This document shows, in pieces, positions 44,173 to 53,118 of a stretch of DNA of 64,000 nucleotides. The stretch comes from Rhizobacter sp. Root1238 (GTDB lineage: Bacteria; Pseudomonadota; Gammaproteobacteria; Burkholderiales; Burkholderiaceae_C). The notes under the pieces were generated by a model. The model saw only the letters and a program-made list of their open reading frames with translations, was not told the origin of the DNA and searched no databases. A program made the translations under genes and the position numbers. Where the stretch lies: positions 165,154-229,153 of the forward strand of contig NZ_LMDM01000005.1 in assembly GCF_001425825.1 (NCBI RefSeq), written 5' to 3'. The number at the start of each line of letters is the position of its first letter. Position 1 is the stretch's first letter.

Positions 44173-44306
44173 TTTTCGCCTACGCGAAAATACGCTGAAC
44201 TCCCCGATAATCCGCGTCAAACCTCGCGGTGCGGGTGCCTAGGGCTGGATCGAACGAGATCAGAAAGCAGCCTGAATTACGCCGCATTACGCTGAATTTA
44301 CGCTGA
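44173..44306. promoter_or_regulatory. Inverted repeat and TACGCTGA repeats between tRNA-Leu and integrase
   Basis: TTTTCGC-CTAC-GCGAAAA (44173-44190) is a perfect inverted repeat eight bases after the tRNA. TACGCTGA occurs at 44191, 44288 and 44299. This fits integrase core and arm-type or autoregulatory sites, but no binding data exist. Confidence 0.5.
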
Positions 44307-44319
44307 TGTGGAGGGAGTC

Positions 44320-45318
44320 ATGGGGGCAGTTCGCAAGGCCGGCGATCGCTGGCGAGCAGAGGTGCGGCGGCGCGGCGTGTACGACTCGGAGATGTTCAGG
44401 ACGAAGGCTGAGGCCGTTCGCTGGATGGCCGAGAGAGAGGCCGACATCGAAGACGGTCGCGTCGGCAAAGTGCCGCGCAAGACCTTGCGCGAGGCCTTCG
44501 AACGCTACGAGGAAACCGAGACCAGCAAGAAGCGCGGGTGGCGTGCCGAAAGCATTCGGATCGCGAAGTTCAAGGCGACGATCCCGTTCATCGACAAGCC
44601 GCTCACGGAAATCACGTCGGACGACTGGTCGACCTGGCGCGATTCGCTCGCGGCAGGAAGTGTCGATCGCAAGCCTCTCGCGCCAGGTTCGATCGCGCGT
44701 GACTTCAACGTGATCCGGGCGATGTGCCGCATCGCGCTCGACGAATGGAGCTGGCTCAAGGTCAACGTGTTGACCCGCGTCAAGAGTCCTACGCCGCCGC
44801 CGGGCAAGGAGCGCGTGATGTCGCCGAAGGAGGTGAAGGCCTTGTGTGCGGCGCTTGGGTATACCGATGGCACGCCGACGACGCAATCACAGCGTGTGGC
44901 GCTGGGGCTGCTCTTTGCGTTGGAGACTGGTATGCGTGCCGGCGAGATCTTCGGTCTGCGCGCGAGCAACGTTGACTCCAAGAATCGGGTCGCACACCTC
45001 CCGTTGACGAAGAATGGTCAGGCACGCAACGTTCCACTGAGTCGTCGGGCAATCGAGATCCTAGAACTGTCGGCCGGCGGTGATCTGGCGTTCGGTCCCT
45101 CGGCGAGCAGCGCGGATGCGCTGTATCGGAAATACCGTCCCAAGGAACTTGCGGACATCACATTTCATGCGTCGCGGCACACGGCAGCGACTCGGCTCGG
45201 CAGCTCCGGAAAGCTGACGCCCTTCGAGCTTTGCCGAATGTTTGGCTGGACCGACATGAAGATGGCCCTTCGATACTTCAACGCAACCGCTGCAGACATT
45301 GCGGCGAAGCTCGACTAG
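44320..45318 (+). CDS. Site-specific tyrosine recombinase (integrase)
   Basis: 332 residues. An N-terminal arm-binding part and a SAM-like core-binding domain precede the catalytic domain. Arg in ALETGMRAGEIFGLR (about 206), the HxxR pair in TFHASRHTAA (about 283) and Tyr in MALRYFN (about 318) form the catalytic set. It would integrate and excise the island at tRNA-Leu. GGAGGGAGTC fits the ATG at 44320 better than the GTG at 44308. The protein looks intact. Confidence 0.94.
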   Translation: MGAVRKAGDRWRAEVRRRGVYDSEMFRTKAEAVRWMAEREADIEDGRVGKVPRKTLREAFERYEETETSKKRGWRAESIRIAKFKATIPFIDKPLTEITSDDWSTWRDSLAAGSVDRKPLAPGSIARDFNVIRAMCRIALDEWSWLKVNVLTRVKSPTPPPGKERVMSPKEVKALCAALGYTDGTPTTQSQRVALGLLFALETGMRAGEIFGLRASNVDSKNRVAHLPLTKNGQARNVPLSRRAIEILELSAGGDLAFGPSASSADALYRKYRPKELADITFHASRHTAATRLGSSGKLTPFELCRMFGWTDMKMALRYFNATAADIAAKLD

Positions 45319-45608
45319 AGCGCCTGCAGTGCCTTCGTCTCTGGCGCCGTCTGTCGGCTTCAGACTGGTTGCGGTCGGTCAGAGCCCGTCGCTCGAGCGA
45401 CCGCTCTGACGGAGAGGAGTCCTTCGTCGCGCAACGCGTTGGGTTTGCTCGGTCACGCCCGAATGGACGGGGCTGCACGCCGGCGCTGACCAGGTCGAAC
45501 GGCTGCTACTGCGAGCCGCGAATCAGAGCTATCGGCCCAAAGCTGTCTTCGCACGAGTCGAATTCGAAGCCCCAAAGCAGTCGCTCGCCGCTACATGTCA
45601 ACGGATTG

Positions 45609-45959
45609 CTACTTGATTGGCCACGGCGGTGCGTTGCGCCTTGCGCCATCGGCCATTGCTTCCGTTCGCTCGCAGGAGGCACCGAGGTAACCGTCTCGGG
45701 AGGCAGCAGCCTCGTACTGCAGGCGCGCACGCTCTGTCTTCGACTTTAGATAGAGCAAAACGCTCGGGTCATCCTCTGCGCCCTCGGCGACCCTATACGC
45801 ATACTTCGCCAGCGCATTGATGGCGTTCAGCCAAGCGGTTCGCGCCTCCCCTAGGCGAGGCGCGTGATCATGGTTGTGGTAGCCATGATGTGATGATGCC
45901 TCCAGAACAAGCGTCTCTCTGTACGTTGCCGCACGTAGTCGAGCGATGCCCCTGGCCAA
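45609..45959 (-). CDS. Hypothetical protein on the island
   Basis: About 116 residues in the frame starting at a TTG, with protein-like composition in AWLNAINALAKYAYRVAEGA and VLLYLKSKTERARLQYEAA. I do not recognise it. The start is uncertain: an out-of-frame ATG with GGGAG just upstream gives only a 37-codon product. The 290 bases between it and the integrase hold only short inverted repeats (GTCAGAGC.. / ..GCTCTGAC). Confidence 0.4.
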   Translation of the reverse strand: MARGIARLRAATYRETLVLEASSHHGYHNHDHAPRLGEARTAWLNAINALAKYAYRVAEGAEDDPSVLLYLKSKTERARLQYEAAASRDGYLGASCERTEAMADGARRNAPPWPIK

Positions 45960-46096
45960 AGCATTGAATTCTCCCGTTCGCTTGGAGGCAGCGCCGGCGG
46001 GCGGTACGGCACTACGACCCAGAGCAACCAGACGCGGCGGGCCGTGCCACCCGGAACGGCCCGAGACACCCGATCGACGTGAAGCTCGCCGAAGGA

Positions 46097-47158
46097 TCAG
46101 CCCTCGACAATGCGCTCCGGCAGCCGCACCTGGATCGTCGTCCCCTGACCCGGTGCGGCCGTGACGACAAGCGTTCCGTGCTCGGCTTCCACACGAAACC
46201 TCATGCCGAGTAGGCCGTAGGCCGAGGTCGACGGCGAACTGGTGTCGAATCCAACACCGTCGTCTCGCACCGTCAATTCCGCCACCCCATCGCTGGACAC
46301 CAAGTCGAGCCAGAGGGTCGTAGCCTTGGCGTACTTGCTGATGTTCGTGACGGCTTCCTGAACTACTCGGTACACCACCAGTTCCGCAGTCGGCTCCAGC
46401 ATCACAACCGAGAGCGCACAGTTCACCTTGACGCCGGAACGCTCAGCGAACTCGCGCGAGAGGATCTCGAGCGTGATGGCTAGTCCCAAGCTGTCAAGGG
46501 TCGATGGACGCAGGTTTTCGATGATGTTGTGTTTGAGCGCGATGCCCTTGTTGAGCATGTCGACCAGGTGTGCCAAGCGCTCCACCACCTCGGGCGCACC
46601 CTCGGTCACACGGGCCTTGATCCGGGCGGCATCAAGCTTGGCCGAGATGAGCAAAGCGCCCAGCTCGTCATGCAGGTCACGCGCCAACCGGGCGCGTTCT
46701 TCTTCCCGCGCCGTTTCGATGTGGTGCGTCAGCTTGACGAGCTGCGCGGTGCGCGATGCCACCTCAACCTCCAGACGCTCGCGCTCGATCTGCACCACGC
46801 GCTCAAGCTCTTCCTTGACATCTTCCTTCTTTTGCTCAAGTGCCAAGCCCTGGCGCAGGTACAGGAACAGCACCACGAGCCCGGCAGCGCTTAAAGCCCC
46901 CGCGCCAAGGCGATTGACCAGCAGCGTGCGATGAATGTTTGACTGGCTATCTGGTGCCGTCGCTCGCAATTCTTGCAAGGTCGTCTTGCCCGATCGCAGC
47001 GCACTGAGCTGTTCCAACACACCCGTCGATTGCCAGTACGAACTCTCGCCGATCAGCACGATGGACAAGGTCGCGACGAAGGCGAGCAGAAGCAGGAGCG
47101 GATTTCGCTGGATGACGCCGCGGACGAGCGTAAAGATGCTCCGCTTCGTCGTACTCAT
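46097..47158 (-). CDS. Orphan NarL-type sensor histidine kinase (HisKA_3)
   Basis: 353 residues. Membrane helices at about 18-37 and 85-101 flank a small periplasmic part. A coiled coil (105-150) leads to the H-box ARDLHDELGALLISAKLDAAR with His163, and the ATPase lobe has VVQEAVTNISKYAKAT, DDGVGFD and YGLLGMRFRVEAE. This is the NarX/DegS class. These kinases normally pair with a LuxR-type response regulator, but none is adjacent, so the partner is elsewhere or lost. The ATG at 47158 is preferred over one eleven codons upstream. Confidence 0.88.
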   Translation of the reverse strand: MSTTKRSIFTLVRGVIQRNPLLLLLAFVATLSIVLIGESSYWQSTGVLEQLSALRSGKTTLQELRATAPDSQSNIHRTLLVNRLGAGALSAAGLVVLFLYLRQGLALEQKKEDVKEELERVVQIERERLEVEVASRTAQLVKLTHHIETAREEERARLARDLHDELGALLISAKLDAARIKARVTEGAPEVVERLAHLVDMLNKGIALKHNIIENLRPSTLDSLGLAITLEILSREFAERSGVKVNCALSVVMLEPTAELVVYRVVQEAVTNISKYAKATTLWLDLVSSDGVAELTVRDDGVGFDTSSPSTSAYGLLGMRFRVEAEHGTLVVTAAPGQGTTIQVRLPERIVEG

Positions 47159-47477
47159 CGAGTGCTCGCCGGCAGCTCGGTGGAAGGTCATGATGGGCTC
47201 CGATGCTGACGAAGCCTACCACCCGTCATTCGCCCCGTGAGTTCAGCTTCGCTCGCCTGCCAACGCACGCGAAATTTGTCGTTGACCGCCGTCCAGCGCT
47301 CTTTGGGGTTCCGAATTCGTGCGGGGAGCCTGGCCGAAAGCCGCCGCTCGCGGCCGTCAGCAAGTGGCCGTCTGTGGGCGTTCGTCCGCCGACGCCGTTG
47401 ACCGTAGGCTGGAAGCGGCCGGTTGCGTCCGCGCTTTAGCTATCGGACAGTCGACGTTCGCCATGAATCTGGGTGCT

Positions 47478-47852
47478 TCAATCGAAAGCAACACCAGGGT
47501 TCATTTCTGGGGGCGTGCGCCACTGGATTCCGTGTTGTTGCGCCAACTCACCTTTCATCCATGCGTGCAAGCGCCCCCCAGTGCCCATGCCCCGGCCAAA
47601 CTGCCCGTCATCACGGAGACGGCCCGCGCGTTCGCGCACTGCCGCCACAACGGGCATGATTTCAGGATCGAGCTCAATCGGATCGATGAACAGCGACAAG
47701 CCAGAGCTTTCGGCGTACTCCACGTATCGAATGCGCTCGTGCTCCGACAGCGGCCGGAGGAACTCAACGCACATCAGTGGCGGCACCGACGTCAATCGGC
47801 GCAGGCGCATGGCAAGTGCATTCAAGCTGTTGGACTCCGCCGGTTCTTGCAT
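47478..47852 (-). CDS. Hypothetical protein
   Basis: 124 residues from the ATG at 47852, with GAGG seven bases upstream. It contains ECF-like wording such as VEFLRPLSEHERIRYVEYAE but no domain I can name. It may be soluble. The 285 bases between it and the kinase start hold no gene. Confidence 0.5.
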   Translation of the reverse strand: MQEPAESNSLNALAMRLRRLTSVPPLMCVEFLRPLSEHERIRYVEYAESSGLSLFIDPIELDPEIMPVVAAVRERAGRLRDDGQFGRGMGTGGRLHAWMKGELAQQHGIQWRTPPEMNPGVAFD

Positions 47853-47949
47853 GGTTGACCTCAAGCTCGTGATCGTGAAGCGAACTTGCGCGGATCTCCG
47901 CTTCTGGCCGGCTGCAGCCCTTCTGGAAGCCGCACGCCATGCCCGCTTG

Positions 47950-48585
47950 TCACGCTGCCGTTCGACGGAGGCGATCGAGTATCACCTGACTCACCTCTCG
48001 GCTCGATGGCAGCCAGGTGTGGGTCTGCGGCAACCGAACCCAATCGGAGATCCACGCGGCGCTGACCTCAGATTCCGACACCACACCGTCATTGGCCTCG
48101 TCCCCGAACCAGCGCCTCAACACGGGCAGGCTGCCCGTACCGACGATAGCGGTCGTGCGCTCGGACAGCGCGGCAATCCCTGCCATGCGCCGTGACGATC
48201 CAAGCAGACGACCGCAGTCGCCGGACCAGATGCGAAAGATCCAGCGCTCGCGCAACGCCTGCGCGAGCCGCGAGGCCTTCTGTGGCGACCCCAGCAGGAA
48301 GACGTGGCGAGGCCGCAGCACGCCGTCAGGGAGTGCGGCCAGCGCATCGCGAAGCAGCACGCCGCCCAACGAATGCCCGACCACCGCATAGCCCGACGTT
48401 GTCTCGGACGATTGCGCCATCCCGATCAACCGGCGCGTGAGCCGTGCGCAGATGGTCTCGACATCCTCACAGGCCGCCAAGTAGCCAAATCCTTGGGCGC
48501 GGATACCCGCACGCCGCAGACGTGCCATCAACGGGAGGCCCGAAAACGGCGTTCGGCCGAGGCCGTGGACGAACAATGCTTGCAT
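47950..48585 (-). CDS. Alpha/beta hydrolase, lipase-like
   Basis: 211 residues. MQALFVHGLGRTPFSGLPLM gives the oxyanion HG motif and AVVGHSLGGVLLRDALA the nucleophile Ser72. Later residues include GDEANDGVVSESE (likely Asp) and LPQTHTWLPSS (likely His). It has no signal peptide. It belongs to the PGAP1/lipase-like branch that acts on esters of unknown nature. Confidence 0.85.
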   Translation of the reverse strand: MQALFVHGLGRTPFSGLPLMARLRRAGIRAQGFGYLAACEDVETICARLTRRLIGMAQSSETTSGYAVVGHSLGGVLLRDALAALPDGVLRPRHVFLLGSPQKASRLAQALRERWIFRIWSGDCGRLLGSSRRMAGIAALSERTTAIVGTGSLPVLRRWFGDEANDGVVSESEVSAAWISDWVRLPQTHTWLPSSREVSQVILDRLRRTAA

Positions 48586-48683
48586 GGTTGAATCATCACC
48601 TGACGATGTGAACCCAGCCTACCGGAAAGCGGACACCTACGAAGGACTGCTTCTGGCCGACTGTTGCCAGTCGAGCGGCCAAC

Positions 48684-48956
48684 CTACCGTTCAGTCTGCA
48701 CGGCGAGGACTGTCAACTCGCGCCCGCCCAGCTCGAGAGAATTTCGCCAGACGTGCTTCACGCCAGATACCTCCAAGAACGCACCTCGGTACGCCTTCTG
48801 AAGGAGCTCCTTGCGCAAGACTGGGGTGAGCGACGGCAACGCGGTCGTTGGGATGTTTGAAGCCCAGGTCATGGCAAATCCGGTGAAGTTGCTGTGAGTG
48901 CCCTGCGCGACATGGTTGGCGCCGGCGTAGCTGACGATGTAGGTGAAGAGTGGCAC
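48684..48956 (-). CDS. Small hypothetical protein
   Basis: About 90 residues from a GTG at 48956 (PLFTYIVSYAGANHVAQGTH). The C-terminal half is helical and then beta (LTPVLRKELLQKAYRGAF, ELTVLAVQTER). Composition is protein-like. The upstream open frame is low-complexity and unlikely to be translated. No family recognised. Confidence 0.5.
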   Translation of the reverse strand: MPLFTYIVSYAGANHVAQGTHSNFTGFAMTWASNIPTTALPSLTPVLRKELLQKAYRGAFLEVSGVKHVWRNSLELGGRELTVLAVQTER

Positions 48957-49171
48957 GGGGCGAATTCTATGAAGCCGGAAAGCTGACGTTGTCCGAGGAC
49001 GGCTCCTGGCCGACTGTGCTTCTTCGTCCGTCGGCCTGCAAGCGGTCGTCCAGCAGCCACCTGCGACCGACTGCTTTCGAGCAACGCGGTGAACATGCAC
49101 GGTCGGCCAGGAGCTGCAGCTCGCCTATGCCCGCTTTCGGTGAAGTCATGGACGTGTTGGAGAATCCGTGA

Positions 49172-49564
49172 ATGAGTATCCTCAAACAAATCTGGCAAGC
49201 GCTCATCGCAGCGCTCGGGCAGTTGTTCGCGGCCTACTCTTGGATCGAAATCGTCGAGGAGAAGCAGGATCGCCTCGTCCTGAGCGTGAATACACGTCAT
49301 GTGATTGCCGACAAGGTCAGTCGCCTTGTCTCTGCAGCTGGGCGAACAGTTGCGAGCTTCGAGGCCATTCAATCCATTGAGGTACAGCACTGCCGCAACG
49401 GCAAGAGGCCCGAATGGTGGGTTGTCAGCCTTCACCTTCTCAGCGGACGTCGGCTGCGGATCGGCAGGACAGCAGACGAAGTTCAGGCGTCGATTGTTGC
49501 GGCGCACTTGAGCACCGTGCTGGGAAAGGGCGTTCGGGCCGTTGCGGGCAGCGTTGAGCGCTAG
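49172..49564 (+). CDS. Hypothetical protein with amphipathic N-terminus
   Basis: 130 residues. An N-terminal hydrophobic helix (ILKQIWQALIAALGQLFAAY) is followed by a beta-rich domain: RLVLSVNTRHVIADK, WWVVSLHLLSGRRLRIGRTA. The second part looks like a PH-like barrel, as in some membrane-associated bacterial proteins. This is a guess from pattern. No neighbours suggest a role. Confidence 0.5.
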   Translation: MSILKQIWQALIAALGQLFAAYSWIEIVEEKQDRLVLSVNTRHVIADKVSRLVSAAGRTVASFEAIQSIEVQHCRNGKRPEWWVVSLHLLSGRRLRIGRTADEVQASIVAAHLSTVLGKGVRAVAGSVER

Positions 49565-49764
49565 CGTTGGTCGAGTGCCAGATTTCGTTCGCTCGCCTTG
49601 ACTCGCTGACGAACGGCTTGGGATCGGCCTCGCTCGACGGTGTCGGAAAACGTACGCCTACTGTCGGCCAGGAACTGACCGAGGCTCACCGGCAAGCAGT
49701 CGCTCGGACCGGCACGCCGTCCGACCCGTTCTGTAGCCGCGCGGTGCGCAATGCCGCAGACGAA

Positions 49765-50757
49765 CTACCGCGGCACGAGCACAACCACCCGACCACGCCT
49801 CCCCCTGGATTCGACTTGCACATGGGCTTCGGCGATCTCCGCGAGTGTGAACGCGCGGTCGATGAGGAAGCCTGGCCATCCCGAGCCGAGGAGTGCGTTG
49901 ATATCGCGCGCGGCAGCCGCCTTCGCCTCGCTCGGGAAATCGTCACTGCCGAGAAAGTAAACGCGGGTGTTCTGAAACAGGAGTGGCCAAAATGGAATGC
50001 TCGGTGTCGAGCGGCCGGTGGCATAGGTTCCGATCGAACCGCCCGAAGACAGGACCTCGACATCGATGCCAACATTGGCGTCGAATGCAACCTCGACGAT
50101 ATGGTCGATGCCATGCCCCGCCACCTTGCGCAATGCCGCGACGATGTCCTGCGCGGACAGGCCGTCGGTGCACAGAACGTCGTGGGCACCCGCTGCTGTC
50201 ACTGCAGCCACGTCATCTTGTGACCGGACGGTGGCAATGACGCCAGCCCCGGCCAGCCGCGCCAACCCCACCGCACACAACCCCACCGCACCTGCACCGC
50301 CCTGCACGAGCACCGTGCGATTTGCGACCGGGCCGCCGGCGTGAACCGCACGGTGAGCCGTGATCCCGGGAATGCCGACACACGCCCCCTGCTCGAACGA
50401 CACGCCCTCCGGCAACGAGACGGCCTGGCCTTGCGGAACCACGGTGAACTCTGCCGCCGTGCCGAAAGGCCGGTAGCTCTGCGCGCCATAGCACCACACC
50501 GATTGCCCCATCCGAGACGACGGGACCCCGGGGCCAACGCGATCGACGACTCCAGCGCCATCGCTGTGCGGGATGACGCGGGGAAACGGCATCCCGACCC
50601 CGAAGGCATCCTGGCGCTTCTTCACGTCGCCCGGGTTGATACCGGACGCATGAACTCGAATTCGTACTTCGCCTAAGCCAGGCTCGGGGTCGGCCATCGT
50701 GCCGACAACGAGTACATCGTGTGCCGGTCCCTGCTTTTCGTACCAGGTCGCTTGCAT
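49765..50757 (-). CDS. Zinc-free MDR family NADPH:quinone-reductase-like dehydrogenase
   Basis: 330 residues. Opening MQATWYEKQGPAHDVLVVGT, then HASGINPGDVKKRQ and VLVQGGAGAVGLCAVGLARL, gives the Rossmann motif of the QOR group. Zinc-ligand cysteines of alcohol dehydrogenases are absent. It should reduce quinones or enones with NADPH. It lies seven bases downstream of the SnoaL-like gene, in the same transcription unit, opposite an AraC regulator. Confidence 0.9.
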   Translation of the reverse strand: MQATWYEKQGPAHDVLVVGTMADPEPGLGEVRIRVHASGINPGDVKKRQDAFGVGMPFPRVIPHSDGAGVVDRVGPGVPSSRMGQSVWCYGAQSYRPFGTAAEFTVVPQGQAVSLPEGVSFEQGACVGIPGITAHRAVHAGGPVANRTVLVQGGAGAVGLCAVGLARLAGAGVIATVRSQDDVAAVTAAGAHDVLCTDGLSAQDIVAALRKVAGHGIDHIVEVAFDANVGIDVEVLSSGGSIGTYATGRSTPSIPFWPLLFQNTRVYFLGSDDFPSEAKAAAARDINALLGSGWPGFLIDRAFTLAEIAEAHVQVESRGRRGRVVVLVPR

Positions 50758-50764
50758 GGGTACC

Positions 50765-51271
50765 TCAGGAGCGCGGCAACGCGCCGATCTGCTGCATCAG
50801 TCCGAGCAGGTCCGGTTGCCCCACTTCGGAGACGATCTTCCCGGTCGACAGGCGATAGATGTTCAGCGCTTGCACGGCAATCGTCTTGCCGGTGGGGGGC
50901 ACGCCGAAGAAGGGTCCGCGGTGCGTCCCACGCATGGTGAATCGCGCCGCGATGACATCGCCTTCGATGACGGTTTCTTCAAGAGTCCACCGAATGTCGG
51001 GGAATCCGCCGCGCATCATTCCGATGATCTCCAGGTAGCCCTGTGGCCCGTGCACGGGCTCGGCGCGTCCCGGAACGTGAAACACGGCGGCCGGAGAAAC
51101 CAACTCCGTGGCGAGCCGCGGGTCGGCCGTGTTGATGAACTCCACGAAGCGAGCCATGAACTGTCGGTTTGCGCTGGCCGAAGACGCTTCCCTGCCAGGC
51201 ACGGCACAGCCGAAGAGAAAGGCGGCAGCCGTGGCCGCTGACAAGAAGAGCACGCGTCGGGTGTTTTGCAT
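50765..51271 (-). CDS. SnoaL-like (ester-cyclase) putative lipoprotein
   Basis: 168 residues. A leader with lipobox FLFGCAV suggests a lipoprotein. The body has FMARFVEFINTADPRLATELVSPA, then GPQGYLEIIGMMRGGFPDIRW, FTMRGTHRGPFFGVPPTGK and NIYRLSTGKIVSEVGQPD, the SnoaL/ester-cyclase pattern with its cone-shaped fold. Such proteins act on polyketides or as small binding proteins. It is divergent from the AraC-family gene across 141 bases. Confidence 0.85.
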   Translation of the reverse strand: MQNTRRVLFLSAATAAAFLFGCAVPGREASSASANRQFMARFVEFINTADPRLATELVSPAAVFHVPGRAEPVHGPQGYLEIIGMMRGGFPDIRWTLEETVIEGDVIAARFTMRGTHRGPFFGVPPTGKTIAVQALNIYRLSTGKIVSEVGQPDLLGLMQQIGALPRS

Positions 51272-51412
51272 CGGTCGCCTTGGACTGTGTATCAGGATGG
51301 GGCCCGGGCATGGTGGCCGCCCGGTGCCCGCGATCCCCGATTGTTCGATCTGTCTGCGTGTTCGACACGATCAAAGTCGGTTGCCAAATGATGAATATCG
51401 GACAATGGATCG

Positions 51413-52309
51413 ATGCCGCGCGCAACGAGACCGATCGATATCGAGCAGGTCCCCTATCGGCCCTCGGCCGAGCGCGCGCTGGATCTCGAGGTCTTCTCGA
51501 TGTCGGACCTGAGACGAAGGGTGCCCCGAGCCCACCTGGAGCGTCACCACCGCTACGACTTTCACTTGCTCGTGCACGTCAGACGCGGAATGTGCCGCGC
51601 CGTGGTGGACTTCAGTCACATCGAGTGTGGCGCCGGATCGCTGCTGACCATTCGGCCTGGACAGGTTCACCGCTTCGGCCCGGGAAGCCGTTGGGACGCA
51701 AACCTCCTGCTGTTCCGACCCGAGCTGCTGCAGGCTTCGCAAGACGTGGAGCGCCTTCAGATGCCTGAACTGGTCGACGCGCTTCCTGGCCATCTGCGCC
51801 TCGACCGGTCGACGGGTCGGTTCTTGGCCGACACGCTCGCGCGGCTGGAGGAGGCGTGCGCGCTCGAGGCCCGGCAACCGCTGCTGAACTGGCTGCTCCA
51901 GAGTGAACTGGCAACGCTCGTGACGCGGCTGCACATCTTTCACGCGGCGCAACAGCCGTCCGCCGGAACATCGTCCGACGCGCCGGAGCGCTTTCGTCTT
52001 TTCAAACGGCTTCTGGACGCGAAGGTGCATCAGTGGCATCACGTGTCGCGCTACGCACAGGCCATGGGATGTTCCGAGAAGACCCTCACTCGCATCTGCA
52101 GTGGGGTGGCCGGCGTCGGTGCGAAGGCCTTCATCGCCACGCGCCTTGCGCTGGAAGCCAAGCGCCTGCTCGTGCACACGGAGATGCCGATTTCCGCCAT
52201 CGCGCACCGGCTCGGCTTCGACGAGGCGACCAACTTCACCAAGTTCTTTCGCGGCATCGAAGGATGCACGCCGGGCGACTTCCGTCGTCAGTTCGATGTC
52301 TCGGCGTAA
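51413..52309 (+). CDS. AraC family transcriptional regulator
   Basis: 298 residues. The N-terminal cupin has HHRYDFHLLVHVRRGMC and GSLLTIRPGQVHRFGPG. The C-terminal AraC domain has YAQAMGCSEKTLTRIC and the second helix-turn-helix AIAHRLGFDEATNFTKFFR, closing with GCTPGDFR. It is the likely regulator of the divergent SnoaL/quinone-reductase pair. No operator is obvious in the 141-base gap. Confidence 0.92.
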   Translation: MPRATRPIDIEQVPYRPSAERALDLEVFSMSDLRRRVPRAHLERHHRYDFHLLVHVRRGMCRAVVDFSHIECGAGSLLTIRPGQVHRFGPGSRWDANLLLFRPELLQASQDVERLQMPELVDALPGHLRLDRSTGRFLADTLARLEEACALEARQPLLNWLLQSELATLVTRLHIFHAAQQPSAGTSSDAPERFRLFKRLLDAKVHQWHHVSRYAQAMGCSEKTLTRICSGVAGVGAKAFIATRLALEAKRLLVHTEMPISAIAHRLGFDEATNFTKFFRGIEGCTPGDFRRQFDVSA

Positions 52310-52641
52310 CCGCATTCAGCGATCCTGGTCATCATGAACTGCGTTGTCTTGACGTCAGCTTTCCGGGGTGGCGAGTGACAGCAACGGGTCGATAGCTCCA
52401 GTTAGCGCCGGCGCACAGCGGACGTTCAACCCACCGCGGTCCGCTGGCGGTGCGGCGCGTTGACGAGCGTCCGTGGGTGCCGCGTCGCTTGGCCGATCGT
52501 TCGGCCACCTCCGGAGCGCTGCAGCGTCCGCATTGAGGCAGCAAGCGGCCGATCGATAGCTCGAAGCGACCGACCGCAACCGCTGCAGAGCTGACATCCG
52601 ATGCCACCGAAAGCTTGTCAATACTTTGTTCCATAAGGTGC
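52310..52641. other. Intergenic stretch without a supported gene
   Basis: 332 bases with no credible frame on either strand. Short inverted fragments such as CCGCGGTCCGC are present, but no terminator or repeat unit stands out. Confidence 0.5.
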
Positions 52642-53004
52642 TCAGCCGTCTTCCTCAATGGCTACTCCGCAGCACTGATCGAACCACACAAACTGGCTCA
52701 CGGTATTGTGTGCACATGAGCGGAGTGTCATTTCGATCTCGGAACCGAGAATTACAGTCCTATCGAGTTCAAAGCTGCATGTGCACGACTGCGAGTCATA
52801 GAAGGCTTCCTTGACGTAGTGCGCAACCGCTGCTTCTGCGGCTGCCTGAGCAAAGAGCAGCAGCTCGATGAGTTCATCAAACCGACCATAGCGACTACTG
52901 ATCGTGATGCCGAAGGCCTCCATGCAGCCGGGAGATACTTGGTGTGCCCTTTCGTCGAAGAATTCTGCGTTTCCAATAAGGCCGGTGATTTTCTCGTGGA
53001 TCAT
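52642..53004 (-). CDS. Hypothetical protein, lower GC than neighbours
   Basis: 120 residues beginning MIHEKITGLIGNAEFFDERA. The middle is helical (ELIELLLFAQAAAEAAVAHYV) and the tail has four cysteines (QSCTCSFELD, RSCAHNT, DQCCGVA counted with others). I do not recognise it. The base composition is visibly lower in GC than the DNA on both sides. No clear ribosome site precedes the ATG. Confidence 0.45.
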   Translation of the reverse strand: MIHEKITGLIGNAEFFDERAHQVSPGCMEAFGITISSRYGRFDELIELLLFAQAAAEAAVAHYVKEAFYDSQSCTCSFELDRTVILGSEIEMTLRSCAHNTVSQFVWFDQCCGVAIEEDG

Positions 53005-53118
53005 TGTCTGTGTCAGTGGTGTTGTCGGGGCTTGCGCGTGTAAAAGCTGGCGCCGGCGGATTGAGCGATCGCATTATTTAAGTAGTCGCCTTTGAAGATG
53101 GCTATGCAATGTTGCTGT

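Noticed and set aside
44086-44295. Frames overlapping the tRNA-Leu gene, including the N-terminal extension of the rhomboid to 44173
   Set aside because: They translate the tRNA or its complement. The rhomboid start at 43990 gives the normal family length.
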